Both the position numbers and the translations under genes were made by a program. A DNA stretch of 64,000 bases, taken from positions 278,465,614 to 278,529,613 of the forward strand of contig CP136064.1 in the NCBI GenBank assembly GCA_032622095.1. The letters run 5' to 3'. Each line of letters opens with the position of its first letter. The stretch's first letter is position 1. The stretch is from Siphonodentalium dalli. Its lineage: Eukaryota; Mollusca; Scaphopoda; Gadilida; Siphonodentaliidae. Positions 23,801 to 32,632 of the stretch are shown piece by piece. The notes beneath the pieces were generated by a model. It did no database searches. It was not told the origin of the DNA and saw only the letters and a program-made list of their open reading frames with translations.

Positions 23801-26800
23801 TTCATGGTGCTATATATTGGCTAAATATTCTCAGTTTAAACGAAATGTTGATGCGCATAAATATTAGCTACATGTGCCAGGCACAGAGCGAGATTTTGAG
23901 TTGTTTATGTCAGTCGAGGAGTCTGTTATAAAACCCTTGTCATATGTGCAGTATCGGGAGGATCCTGAAAAGTCTTATGCTACTAACTGCATTTTCTTGT
24001 ATACCAGAAGAAACTATATTTGACTGCACACTGTGACCACTATTTTTGAACAGGCCTTCCATATCTCTTGACAAATTGTAACTTTTTTGTGGAAACTGTA
24101 TTGAATGGAACAGACTCAATTTTGTTATAATATATATGCAATCCTCTGACCGTTCGGGGTCTCTCAGTTTGCACGAATATATGTATCTCTTCAATAGAAT
24201 GATAAATATACGTTTAATGCTTCTTCTATGTATCTCTTTTTGCTAGCTCATTTTGTGAATGCCCTGATTGCTATTCCCATATAAATATGACAGTTAAGAA
24301 GATATAATTGTTCAAGTGACTTAAGCGTGTCACCATATGTCGGGATTGTGAAATGTGAATGTCCAAAACTACTTAAAATGATATGGAGATGGCCTGGGTG
24401 ATTGTATATAACTTATATGTGGATAAAGGCAAATATCAATCTTATCAATGATAGTGCACATCCGCTTGCCATCCGCGACGCAAACGACACCAAATGTGAT
24501 TTAATTCATGGTATATCATTAGAGAAAAACGTGTATGAATTCGGTGGAAATTGGTGCCAAATAAATTTGTACCAGCGTTTGCCTCTTTTGACATATTTAA
24601 ACCACTCCCATTAGACTCATGGATGCATCATATACTGGCGATGAGTATATATATGTTTGGTGGTAATCAGCAACTAAACAAATTCTGAGAATAATTATGA
24701 CCCATATCTCTCACCCAACCGACAGCAATTTGAAGGTCTTTAAATCACACGATGATATTCCTCGTATCATAGAGAAGAATAATATATCAATTTGGTGGAA
24801 ATCTGGGCTAAAAATAGTCTATTAAATCAATTGTTGATGCAACGTTGACTCGAACAACGCCATATTGCGAAGGTGATTATGTATTCGTTTGGTGGAAATC
24901 GGCGACAAAACTATTTCACGATATATTTTTAATTTTGCCGACCTCCCCCTTTCCTTCCCCTGACACCAACAGCGTCATTTTAGAATTTTTTTACCCGCAC
25001 CGTTATCTTCCTTGTAAACAGTTACCCCTCTCAGAACGCCTTGGTGCCATCTCGATTGTACCGTGTGAAGTTATATATAGAACACACACAGACAGACAGA
25101 AAGACAGACAGACAGACAGCACGATTTGATTTCGTGTATCCTTTGAGAAGAACGTGTCTGAATTTGATGGTAATTAGTACTAAAAATATATTGTATCCGT
25201 CTTGGTGCCCCTCCCGTCCCTATTTCAGTCTCAAGCTACACACACTAAGACTCATTAGAGATTAGAGATGCATATATATGAAATTGGTGAAAAAATTGGC
25301 GAGTATACAAATTCGTATCAAATTTAAGGTCCCCATATCTCTCACCCATCGGGCACAAATTTGGTGTATCTAAACGACACGATAACATTCCTCGTATCAC
25401 AGAGAAGAATATGTATAAATCTGGTGGAAATCGGCACTAAACATATAGATATAATTTGTTGTGTCCCTCTCATCTCTATACACCACTGACTCGAATGGCC
25501 CAACTTATGACATCCTTAAACCACACGATTATACTCCTGGTATCATGGAGATGATTGTTTATAAGTTTGGTAATAATCGGCGACTAAGCAATGTTTTTTA
25601 TCAAATTTGGTGCCAATCCACACCCCATCTCTCAAACAAACAGCACCACTATGGTGTCTTTAAATCACACGATTAGATTCCCCGTATCTTGGATAAGAAC
25701 GTGTACCAATTTGGTGGAAATTGGCGCAATATAAATGTGCATCAATTTTGGTGCCCCTGTCCCTTTCAATGCATCCTGACTCGAATGAGGCCACATTTGA
25801 CAGATATAAGCAACACCATTAGACTCCTCATACCATGGGGATGATTTTGTATAAGTGTGGTGGCAATCGGCGACTAAACCAATTATTATCAAATTTAGTG
25901 CCCACCCCTCCCAATCTCTCAACCAAAAGACAACAATTTGGCGTTGTTAAAGCGCACAATTTGATTGCTTGTATAAAGGAGAAGAATATATATGAATTTG
26001 GTGGAAATCGGCGCTAAAATTAGTTTTTCAATTTTGGTGCCCCTCTCCTCTTCCGTGCATCCCTGACTCGAACGACGCCACTTTTAAACCACACCGTTGG
26101 TTTTTTCATATCACGGGGATGATTATACATAAGTTTGGTGGAAATCGGCGACAGAAAAAAAATCTGCCCCTCCCCCTACCGGGCACACCTGACGCGAACG
26201 GCGCGACTTTTGCCATATTTAAACCACATCATTAGATTCCTCATATCATGGGGATTATTATATATAAGTTTGGTGGCAATCGGCGACAATTATTTTTTCT
26301 GCCCCTCCCCCTTTTCTGCCCCTGACAACAACGGCGTCACTTTAGAAAATTCTAACCCCGACCATTATTTTTCTCGTAAAAAGCTACACCTAGTAGACCA
26401 CTTTGGCATCATCTAGATGGTCCCCTGTAAATTTATATAGAACACAGACAGACAGACAGACAGACATACATTCGCAAATATAGATATAGATATGTGGATA
26501 AAGGCGAATATCAATCTTATCAATGATAGTGCACATCCGCTTGCCATCCGCGACGCAAACGACACCAAATGTGATTTAATTCATGGTATATCATTAGAGA
26601 AAAACGTGTATGAATTCGGTGGAAATTGGTGCCAAATAAATTTGTACCAGCGTTTGCCTCTTTTGACATATTTAAACCACCCCCATTAGACTCATGGATG
26701 CATCATATACTGGCGATGAGTATATATATGTTTGGTGGTAATCAGCAACTAAACAAATTCTGAGAATAATTATGACCCATATCTCTCACCCAACCGACAG

Positions 26801-29800
26801 CAATTTGAAGGTCTTTAAATCACACGATGATATTCCTCGTATCATAGAGAAGAATAATATATCAATTTGGTGGACATCTGGGCTAAAATAGTTTATTAAA
26901 TCAATTGTTGATGCAACGTTGACTCGAACAACGCCATATTGCGAAGGTGATTATGTATTCGTTTGGTGGAAATCGGCGACAAAACTATTTAACGATATAT
27001 TTTTAATTTTGCCGACCTCCCCCTTTCCTTCCCCTGACACCAACAGCGTCATTTTAGAAATTTTTTACCCGCACCGTTATCTTCCTTGTAAACAGTTGCC
27101 CCTCTCAGAAACCCTTGGTGCCATCTCGATTGTACCGCGTGAAGTTATATATAGAACGCACACAGACAAACAGAAAGACAGACAGACAGCACGATTTGAT
27201 TTCGTGTATCCTTTGAGAAGAACGTGTCTGAATTTGATGGTAATTAGTACTAAAAATATTTTGTATCCGTCTTGGTGCCCCTCCCGTCCCTATTTCAGTC
27301 TCAAGCTGCACACACTAAGACTCATTAGAGATTAGAGATGCATATATATGAAATTGGTGAAAAAATTGGCGAGTATACAAATTCGTATCAAATTTAAGGT
27401 CCCCATATCTCTCACCCATCGGGCACAAATTTGGTGTATCTAAACGACACGATAACATTCCTCGTATCACAGAGAAGAATATGTATCAATCTGGTGGAAA
27501 TCGGCACTAAACATATAGATATAATTTGTTGTGTCCCTCTCATCTCTATACACCACTGACTCGAATGGCCCAACTTATGACATCCTTAAACCACACGATT
27601 ATACTCCTGGTATCATGGAGATGATTGTTTATAAGTTTGGTAATAATCGGCGACTAAACAATGTTTTTTATCAAATTTGGTGCCAATCCACACCCCATCT
27701 CTCAAACAAACAGCACCACTATGGCGTCTTTAAATCACACGATTAGATTCCTCGTATCTTGGATAAGAACGTGTATCAATTTGGTGGAAATTGGCGCAAA
27801 ATAAATGTGCATCAATTTTGGTGCCCCTGTCCCTTTCGATGCAACCCTGACTCGAATGAGGCCACATTTGACAGATATAAGCAACACCATTAGACTCCTC
27901 ATACCATGGGGATGATTTTGTACAAGTGTGGTGGCAATCGGCGACTAAACCAATTATTATCAAATTTAGTGCCCACCCCTCCCAATCTCTCAACCAAAAG
28001 ACAACAATTTGGCGTTGTTAAAGCGCACAATTTGATTGCTTGTATAATGGAGAAGAATATATATCAATTTGGTGGAAATCGGCGCTAAAATTAGTTTTTC
28101 AATTTTGGTGCCCCTCTCCTCTTCCGTGCATCCCTGACTCGAACGACGCCACTTTTAAACCACACCGTTGGTTTTTTCATATCATGGGTTTGGCGTTGTT
28201 AAATCGCACAATTAGATTCCTTATATCACGAAGAAGAATATATATCAATTTGGTGGAAATCGGCACTAAAATTAGTTTTTCAATTTTGGTGCTCCTCTCC
28301 CCTTCCGTGTATCCCTGACTCGAACGACGCCACTTTTAAACCACACCGTTGGTTTTTTTTCATATCACGGGGATGATTATATATAAGTTTGGTGGAAATC
28401 GGCGACAGAAAAAAAATCTGCCCCTCCCCCTACCGGGCACACCTGACGCGAACGGCGCGACTTTTGCCATATTTAAACCACATCATTATATAGATTCCTC
28501 ATATCATGGGGATTATTATATATAAGTTTGGTGGCAATCGGCGACAATTATTTTTTTCTGCCCCTCCCCCTTTTCTGCCCCTGACAACAACGGCGTCACT
28601 TTAGAAAATTCTAACCCCGACCATTATCTTTCTCGTAAAAAGCTACTCCTAGTAGACCCCTTTGGCATCATCTAGATGGTCCCCTGTAAATTTCTATAGA
28701 ACACAGACAGACAGACATACAGACAGACAGACATTCGCAAATATAGATATAGATATATAGATTGGAAGGCTTGTCTCTCTGGTGGTAAGATTGGGCAGCC
28801 ATTGTTGATTCGCCCGTGTGAGAGTTAATCTGCACCGATTTCATTCTGGTAAACGGTTTTCATTCGGGGTAAACGGCAAAATGTTTTATTACTTACTTTG
28901 AGTAAACATATTAATGTACGATAATTGCTCCATATATTGCATATTCCATCATTTCACGATAAATAGTTTTATTTGATCAACGTTATGATTTTAAATAAGG
29001 TGCTGATCATGGATACTTCCGTATGGAATCCTATTAGGGCCACTTCCTAATGGCGCTTTCGGCGCGCGCCGAAAGCGACAAAACGTGCGCCATTAGTAAC
29101 GCGCCGAAAGCGACAAAATATGCGACGTTACGGCGCACTATTTGTCGCTTTCGGCGCACTTTTTGTCGCTTTCGGCGCTTTCGGCGCGCGCGCCGAAAGC
29201 GACAAAATGTGCGATATAAGCGCATGTTTCGGCGCGTTACTAATGGCGCACTTTTTGGCGCTTTCGGAGCGTGCCGAAAGCGCCATTAGGCATACTATTA
29301 GGTCCACTCCCTAATGGCGCGCGCCGGAAGCGACAAAAAGTGCGCCATTAGGGTATGTTTCGGCGCGCGCCGAAAGCCCCGAAAGCGACAAAAAGTGCGC
29401 CGTAACGGCGCACTTTTTGTCGCTTTCGGCGCACTTTTTGTCGCTTTCGGCGCTTTCGGCGCGTTACTAATGGCGCACTTTTTGTCGCTTTCGGCGCGCG
29501 CCGAAAGCGCCATTAGCAAGTGGCCCTAATCGGATTCCATACTTCCGGCATGCACGGTAAAGCAAACTCCATGCAGAGTCTACCTCCCTTGATGAGGGTC
29601 CCAACACAACCGAACACAAGTCCAAATAACGGGAAATATCACAAATAAAGTTCATAGGCATATGTATTCATGTTCAAACTATTACCACACGAAGTTAGGG
29701 CCAATAATAAGTGTTTTATTTGATGTTTTGTAAAACGCGTGTTGTGTTCGGCATAGAAAAGCCGAACACAAGCTTCTGTTGGGCACTACTAAAAACAGAA

Positions 29801-31789
29801 AGCACCTCCACGAAGGATCCGAGCCCGATGGGGTTTGCACTATCGTGCAGAATAGACCTGTATATACCAACGTCACAATCCCCAATTTGATAACTCGAGC
29901 GGATATGGCACTGTTAACCCCTAACTTGCGGCAGGTTCCGTCGGGTACGCAAAATCCAAAAGGGCACCGACTGCACCTCCCCTGGCTGCCTGACCACGGA
30001 AATGGCCCGCGGACATTATATCAGGTAGAGAATACCCCTATATATGCACACATGGGCGATCAGAAAAGTCGCTAGATGCAGCGAAAGTGAATAAATGAAC
30101 CCATACGCTGCTGTCGAATTCGCTTTAAATGTGCGCAAAAACGCCGAAAATTACACTCTCCGTCCGCACCGGCCCCACGGGACCTAGCGAAATGGGGCAT
30201 GCACTGTCGTGCAGAAGGGTCCCATATGTACCAAGTTTCAAATTTGTCGCACAGACAACCGGTATCTGTAATGTAAGTACATGAACGAATAAACGAACAA
30301 GGTTTTTCCGGTCCATTCAATATTGACGTTGAAAATTGTCACCATTCGGACCATTAACATGCATATCGTGTTCATTGTTTGAATGAAATTACTGTTGGAG
30401 CCTGTTGGAGCTAGATTGATTCACCCAATCTTAGAAATCGAAAAATAATAGTGCGCGATAAGCATGTTTACGAGATCACCGAGAAAATTCCCGAGAGAAA
30501 TATCAATGTTTTCGAGGGATATCAGTCATATCACGCGAGAAATTATGCGTTCTTATCATAGTAAAGCCTGCTTGAATGTGCTCACTTCGATCAGATCTCA
30601 ACATAAGTATATGTTCTGTGTTTGTGATCTCGTACGCCTGCTTCTCGGGCATTATAAATTGTCGATTTTGTCAGTATACATTAATTTGCCTCTTTTTGCA
30701 TATGAAAAATATCACTGATACTTCGGCTCAAAGTGTTATAATCAACTTCAAGTTTAATGGCCAATAAACCTCGTTTTATAGTTGCGAAAGTTGTGGAACA
30801 TATCGCCACCCCCCCCCCCTTTTTGTCACACAGGAGCGATACAAATGGATCCCTATTATGTTCATGGAAGACTATATGTACTTTACATGGTGGAGTCCAT
30901 TAAGTCAGTCCAAATTTTCAAAATTTTATTATTCTAATCAGTTAAAGTTGAAATTTTTAAGCATGCAAATTGTTTTTAAAATAATAATATTTTAATAGAA
31001 TGCATGCATTCACTGAAATATTTTAATTTCCAAATCAATTATATAAACTTTTTTGTGACTATCTTTTTTAAATATGGACATCATTTTCGAAATATAGACA
31101 TCATTTTTGAATTATAGGCATCATTTTATAAATATGGACATCATAACAGTCAATGGAAACGTATGAATGTATAGCGTGGTTTGTGACACCCGTTTGAAGC
31201 AAAACGATATTTATATTCCCGATCAGATGATAGTGTTTCAACAATGATGAGTCAATAAATTTTTTCGATATAACATTATGATCGATAAAGTATGTCAAAA
31301 CAATAGAATTATGAATAAATGTTGACGCGTATCGCCTCGTCGTGTGAACGACCAATACAAACTTAATTATAGGTATATATAAATTGATTATATGCACGAC
31401 CACCCTGTATGTTATTTTACACTTACCGGTACGATCTCCGGTACCAGTGTCTCCCCCATCTGTATCTTCCCCATGTAAAAGTATCCTGCTGCTTGAATCA
31501 AGTTTGCGCAACCACCAGCCGCGAAATCTGAACCCATTTCACATAGCACTGATTCTCCATCCTTCTTCACGTTAATTGCATTACAAACTTGGTTTGCCAC
31601 ACAACCAACAACACATTGGCTTTCAGAACTAACATTGAATGTTCCGACCGCTTGGGTGAATGAGAATTTGAAATTGTTCTGGCACTCAGTTGGAGCTCTG
31701 AAAAAGGATCTTGTCGTCATTTGAGACGATTCGACCGTTGCTATGGTAACTACAGAGTAAACTAGTTGCATAAAGTGAAATGTGAACAT
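11199..31789 (-). CDS. secreted PAN/apple + fibrinogen-related domain protein (3 exons)
   Basis: Spliced model of 364 residues: exon 1 (31789-31427), exon 2 (13485-13392), exon 3 (11836-11199). Junction phases are 0/0 and 1/1, with GT-AG borders throughout. Residues 1-21 form a modest signal peptide. Residues about 33-118 are PAN/apple-like (SQCVVGCVANQVCNAINV, six Cys). Residues 122-153 are a short Cys linker (C-x12-C-x-C). Residues 153-364 are a fibrinogen C-terminal-type domain with TVIEARL, NRSWAEYRCGFG, SFFLGLEKM, YDQDC and GSGWWFGDKC. Such proteins are extracellular lectin-like recognition or matrix proteins in invertebrates; the ligand is unknown. Four N-glycosylation sequons are visible. 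The calcium loop is shortened relative to canonical domains. Intron 1 is 17,941 bp and full of repeats; intron 2 is 1,555 bp. The start has A at -3 and a TATAAAA box about 70 nt upstream. Confidence 0.88.
11900..12358. mobile_element. TTAA-flanked MITE, family 1 (copy C) in intron 2
   Basis: TTAA at 11896-11899 and 12359-12362, CCCTTTACCCAACA terminal repeats and two terminal hairpins as in copy A. It begins about 60 bp upstream of the exon 3 acceptor. Confidence 0.9.
12545..12740. repeat. G-rich tandem repeat, about 28-30 bp unit
   Basis: Six or so copies of ggtgggattgggtttataac followed by cccctaag-type spacers, with single-base length changes. Each unit contains the palindrome gggtttataaccc. 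Located in intron 2 of the PAN-FReD gene. Confidence 0.9.
12763..13192. repeat. 30-bp minisatellite, about 14 copies
   Basis: The unit is gttggaaatttcatgcctga followed by cacaacatta (or ctcaacatta). One unit near 12970 has an extra base. Open frames on both strands arise because 30 is a multiple of three; they break at the extra base and have no start, stop or splice context of a gene. The flanking sequence (13200-13350) carries the parent phrase cagttggaaatttcaaggc. Confidence 0.95.
13200..13350. repeat. interspersed repeat, inverted copy at 43.35-43.51 kb
   Basis: The phrases gttggaaagcttgaggtacc, gttggaacgtctgcaaac and gtgggggtgcagttggaaat appear in reverse complement and reverse order at 43350-43500. 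The adjacent 30-bp minisatellite seems to have expanded from this element. Confidence 0.75.
13392..13485 (-). CDS. exon 2: short cysteine-rich linker
   Basis: 94 nt between the acceptor tttgtag and the donor gtaag. It encodes ECSNGESWDRVTQSCQCD then TYFMGDLHGTYPL and the first base of an Asp codon. The C-NG-W...C-x-C pattern resembles half of an EGF-like module and links the PAN and fibrinogen-related parts. Phase 0 at its start matches exon 1 and phase 1 at its end matches exon 3. A branch-site-like ctgac lies about 30 nt upstream of the acceptor. Confidence 0.85.
13755..14276. repeat. diverged repeat with GTTGCTA-GCAAC palindromes
   Basis: Starts with TTAACCCTTTGAACCC, resembling the left end of a TTAA MITE, but no matching right end was found. 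It contains ggtaacggttgctatgcaac (about 13966-13985) and aacggttgctaagcaaac (about 14128-14145), related to the units at 16.6-17.1 kb and 19.0-19.6 kb. Confidence 0.45.
14277..15252. mobile_element. possible non-autonomous hAT-like element with GATTAC subterminal repeats
   Basis: Both ends carry runs of aatcgattacgattac motifs, and the outer ends (ggttggggcgattac at left, complement ggttgagtaatcg at right) are imperfect inverted repeats. A CG-rich patch (about 14815-14900) sits inside. No clear target-site duplication or transposase frame was seen, so the class is tentative. Confidence 0.4.
15253..15947. other. intron 1 sequence, nothing recognised
   Basis: AT-rich sequence with one 96-codon open frame (15281-15571) that shows no domain, compositional bias or splice context. 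Confidence 0.5.
16440..17110 (+). repeat. inner left arm with about 170-bp subrepeats
   Basis: Subunits carry cacatatgactgatattatg (near 16681, 16846 and 17023), a caaactaaactac phrase and cggttgctaaggacacac or cggttgctaggcaactaccc. Reverse-complement counterparts are at 18960-19835. GTTGCTAGGCAAC at 16652-16664 is palindromic. Confidence 0.7.
17210..18560. repeat. degenerate tandem repeat rich in catggaccca
   Basis: Irregularly spaced variants of tataggtaggacatggaccc occur throughout (for example near 17590, 17722, 17814, 17865 and 18024). The unit seems to be roughly 35-45 bp but is too diverged to fix by eye. Open frames within it are not conserved. Confidence 0.55.
18650..18667. repeat. 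G homopolymer, 18 nt
   Basis: Uninterrupted run of G. Length is likely polymorphic or assembly-sensitive. Confidence 0.95.
18960..19835 (-). repeat. inner right arm with about 170-bp subrepeats
   Basis: Contains taccataatatcagtcat (near 19209, 19370 and 19541) and tccctagcaaccgttaccac, reverse complements of the left-arm units. GTTGCCTAGCAAC at 19585-19597 mirrors the left-arm palindrome. The outer portion (about 19650-19810) matches the complement of 16450-16600, for example ggaacctatgtgccaagttt. Confidence 0.7.
19962..19982. repeat. G homopolymer, 21 nt
   Basis: Uninterrupted run of G, followed by sequence resembling 21785-21850 in complement (acccacccccta versus cccccccccc). Confidence 0.95.
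20180..20410. repeat. second copy of the element hosting the hAT insertion
   Basis: Contains ggtccccagagtgtgattgt, tagaccgctatgcggggg and tttggggacctcattctgc, aligned with 2790-2861 plus 4047-4060. This copy lacks the hAT element and so represents the empty-site form of the family. Confidence 0.6.
20411..21505. other. intron 1 sequence, nothing recognised
   Basis: AT-rich noncoding sequence. A weak duplication of ttaatttgaggt...aaccagcactc occurs near 21350 and 21440. No gene features are seen. Confidence 0.5.
21509..21795. repeat. imperfect tandem duplication, about 140-bp unit
   Basis: atcttatacctac and aaaacaacttaaaacaa recur about 140 bp apart (about 21514 and 21654). The second copy ends before a C homopolymer at about 21840-21851. 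Confidence 0.8.
22216..22933. other. intron 1 sequence, nothing recognised
   Basis: Noncoding sequence outside the large inverted structure. A TTAACCCTTTAAA start at 22925 suggests a MITE remnant into which the next element inserted. Confidence 0.45.
22934..23410. mobile_element. palindromic MITE, TTAAAGGTACTC ends (second copy)
   Basis: Same family as 9465-9942 but in the opposite orientation: the extra terminal duplication is here in the left arm. Ends are ttaaaggtactcaacccg and cgggttgagtacctttaa. Confidence 0.85.
23411..24410. other. intron 1 sequence, nothing recognised
   Basis: AT-rich noncoding sequence; no domain-bearing frame, repeat or RNA gene is seen. Confidence 0.5.
24417..28757. 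repeat. 2.07-kb tandem duplication made of degenerate 160-190-bp units
   Basis: Copy 1 is 24417-26490 and copy 2 is 26491-28757, offset 2075 bp and nearly identical. Copy 2 has about 190 bp extra near 28190-28360, an additional internal unit. Within each copy the phrases tttggtggaaatcggcg, tttaaaccacaccgttgg and ctgactcgaacgacgcca recur in diverged units. Each copy holds two CAGA microsatellites (near 25085, 26446, 27165 and 28703). Open frames of up to 138 codons are duplicated along with it but are not conserved between internal units. Confidence 0.93.
28758..29004. other. intron 1 sequence, nothing recognised
   Basis: Short noncoding interval containing an imperfect duplication of ttcattctggtaaacggt / ttcattcggggtaaacgg. 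Confidence 0.5.
29005..29550. mobile_element. CpG-rich compound foldback element
   Basis: The outer arms ttccgtatggaatcctatta / (complement) gtatggaatccgattagggc bracket two palindromic modules (about 29035-29287 and 29303-29530). Each ends in cctaatggcgc and is filled with ggcgctttcggcgcgcgcc and gcgccgaaagcgacaaaa on both strands. CpG density far exceeds the surroundings. Open frames on both strands (RRKRQKVRRN-type repeats) are products of the palindromes, not genes. Confidence 0.85.
29551..31420. other. proximal intron 1 sequence, nothing firm
   Basis: Mostly unique noncoding sequence. A phrase tgcactatcgtgcagaa (29836) recurs as tgcactgtcgtgcagaa (30200) with related flanks, suggesting an old duplication about 365 bp apart. 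A C homopolymer lies at about 30808-30818. Three near-tandem aaatatggacatcatttt phrases lie at 31070-31145. Confidence 0.5.
31427..31789 (-). CDS. exon 1: signal peptide and PAN/apple domain
   Basis: 121 codons from ATG (context AACC before ATG, A at -3) to the donor gtaagt at 31426. The N-terminus MFTFHFMQLVYSVVTIATVE is a plausible signal peptide; Met7 is an alternative start. Cysteines at 36, 59, 63, 69, 83 and 94, with the SQCVVGCVANQVCNAINV core, follow the PAN/apple pattern. The reading continues four codons past the donor to an in-frame stop, which supports the splice. Phase 0 matches exon 2. Confidence 0.87.
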
Positions 31790-31859
31790 GGTTCAAATTG
31801 TGTGAATTCAAATACTGAATTTTTCCGCGAAATGACGGTGGTGCTGGCTCCGTGGTATA

Positions 31860-31866
31860 TTTTATA
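31860..31866 (-). promoter_or_regulatory. candidate TATA box of the PAN-FReD gene
   Basis: TATAAAA on the minus strand, 71-77 nt upstream of the ATG. A start about 30 nt downstream would give a 5' leader of roughly 45 nt. Support is sequence and position only. Confidence 0.45.
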
Positions 31867-31869
31867 ACA

Positions 31870-32632
31870 GCCGATAAAGACAAGACAACCAATAACAAAT
31901 TCAGAGCTGACGTCACACGCCATGCTATCCAATCATGCTCAGGTATATAGCCATATTGATTAACTTTTTCTTAAATCCAGGGCGTTATTTTAGTTGATAG
32001 TCAACTCTAGCCCACGTTCATTAATTATTCATATACATGGGAACAGTTCAATAGTGTCGATAGCTTACAACGAACCCGCTTTGGAAACTTGAACACCGAG
32101 TTCGTTCACACGCATGCGCCGTCAAACATTCCAGCACTCTTTAGAATCACATGAATGGTGCTTGTAACCATGCGGCGCTCAGCTGCCCACTCGATACCGT
32201 TGCCCTGGTGCGCAGCTGCTACCCACAGTATATCATACGACACTGTTTGGACCAATTATTGAACGCCGACATATATGGGGTGGACTATATTTGGTAAAAC
32301 CAATTCAGAAATTTGTATAATGATTTTGATTTGAACATATTTATTGTGACCCACTATATACAATATATATTACACAGATTAAATATAACAATAATGGTAT
32401 GCGTGTGGGCACAGAGGATCAGAGCACAAGTTGCCGAACTTATCGGAGCTCCTCTCCCCTGGCATTCAATTGCTAATAAATTCAAATGATTATGGACCAA
32501 CATCACTGTAGGCACACGCTCACAATAAAATTGGTGCCTATTAAACTGATACCATATTTCAACAAAGATCTCAATATTTATTGATTTAGTGATTTTTAAT
32601 ATTTCGCACCCCACTAAATTTGACATGCAACT
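31870..32632. other. upstream region between PAN-FReD promoter and minisatellite
   Basis: Noncoding sequence, moderately unique, with no repeat family recognised. It would contain the proximal regulatory DNA of the minus-strand gene. Confidence 0.5.

Noticed and set aside
24845-27335. Duplicated frames of 94 and 138 codons
   Set aside because: They recur only because the 2.07-kb segment is duplicated; the internal repeat units do not preserve the frame and no domain is recognisable.
29034-29661. Arginine-rich frames (RRKRQKVRRN type) on both strands
   Set aside because: They are generated by the CpG-rich palindromes; the same sequence is open in several frames on both strands and has no gene context.
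30072-30320. 82-codon minus-strand frame with several cysteines
   Set aside because: It lacks a recognisable domain, and part of the sequence is an old noncoding duplication (copies of tgcactatcgtgcagaa); no splice links to the PAN-FReD exons.
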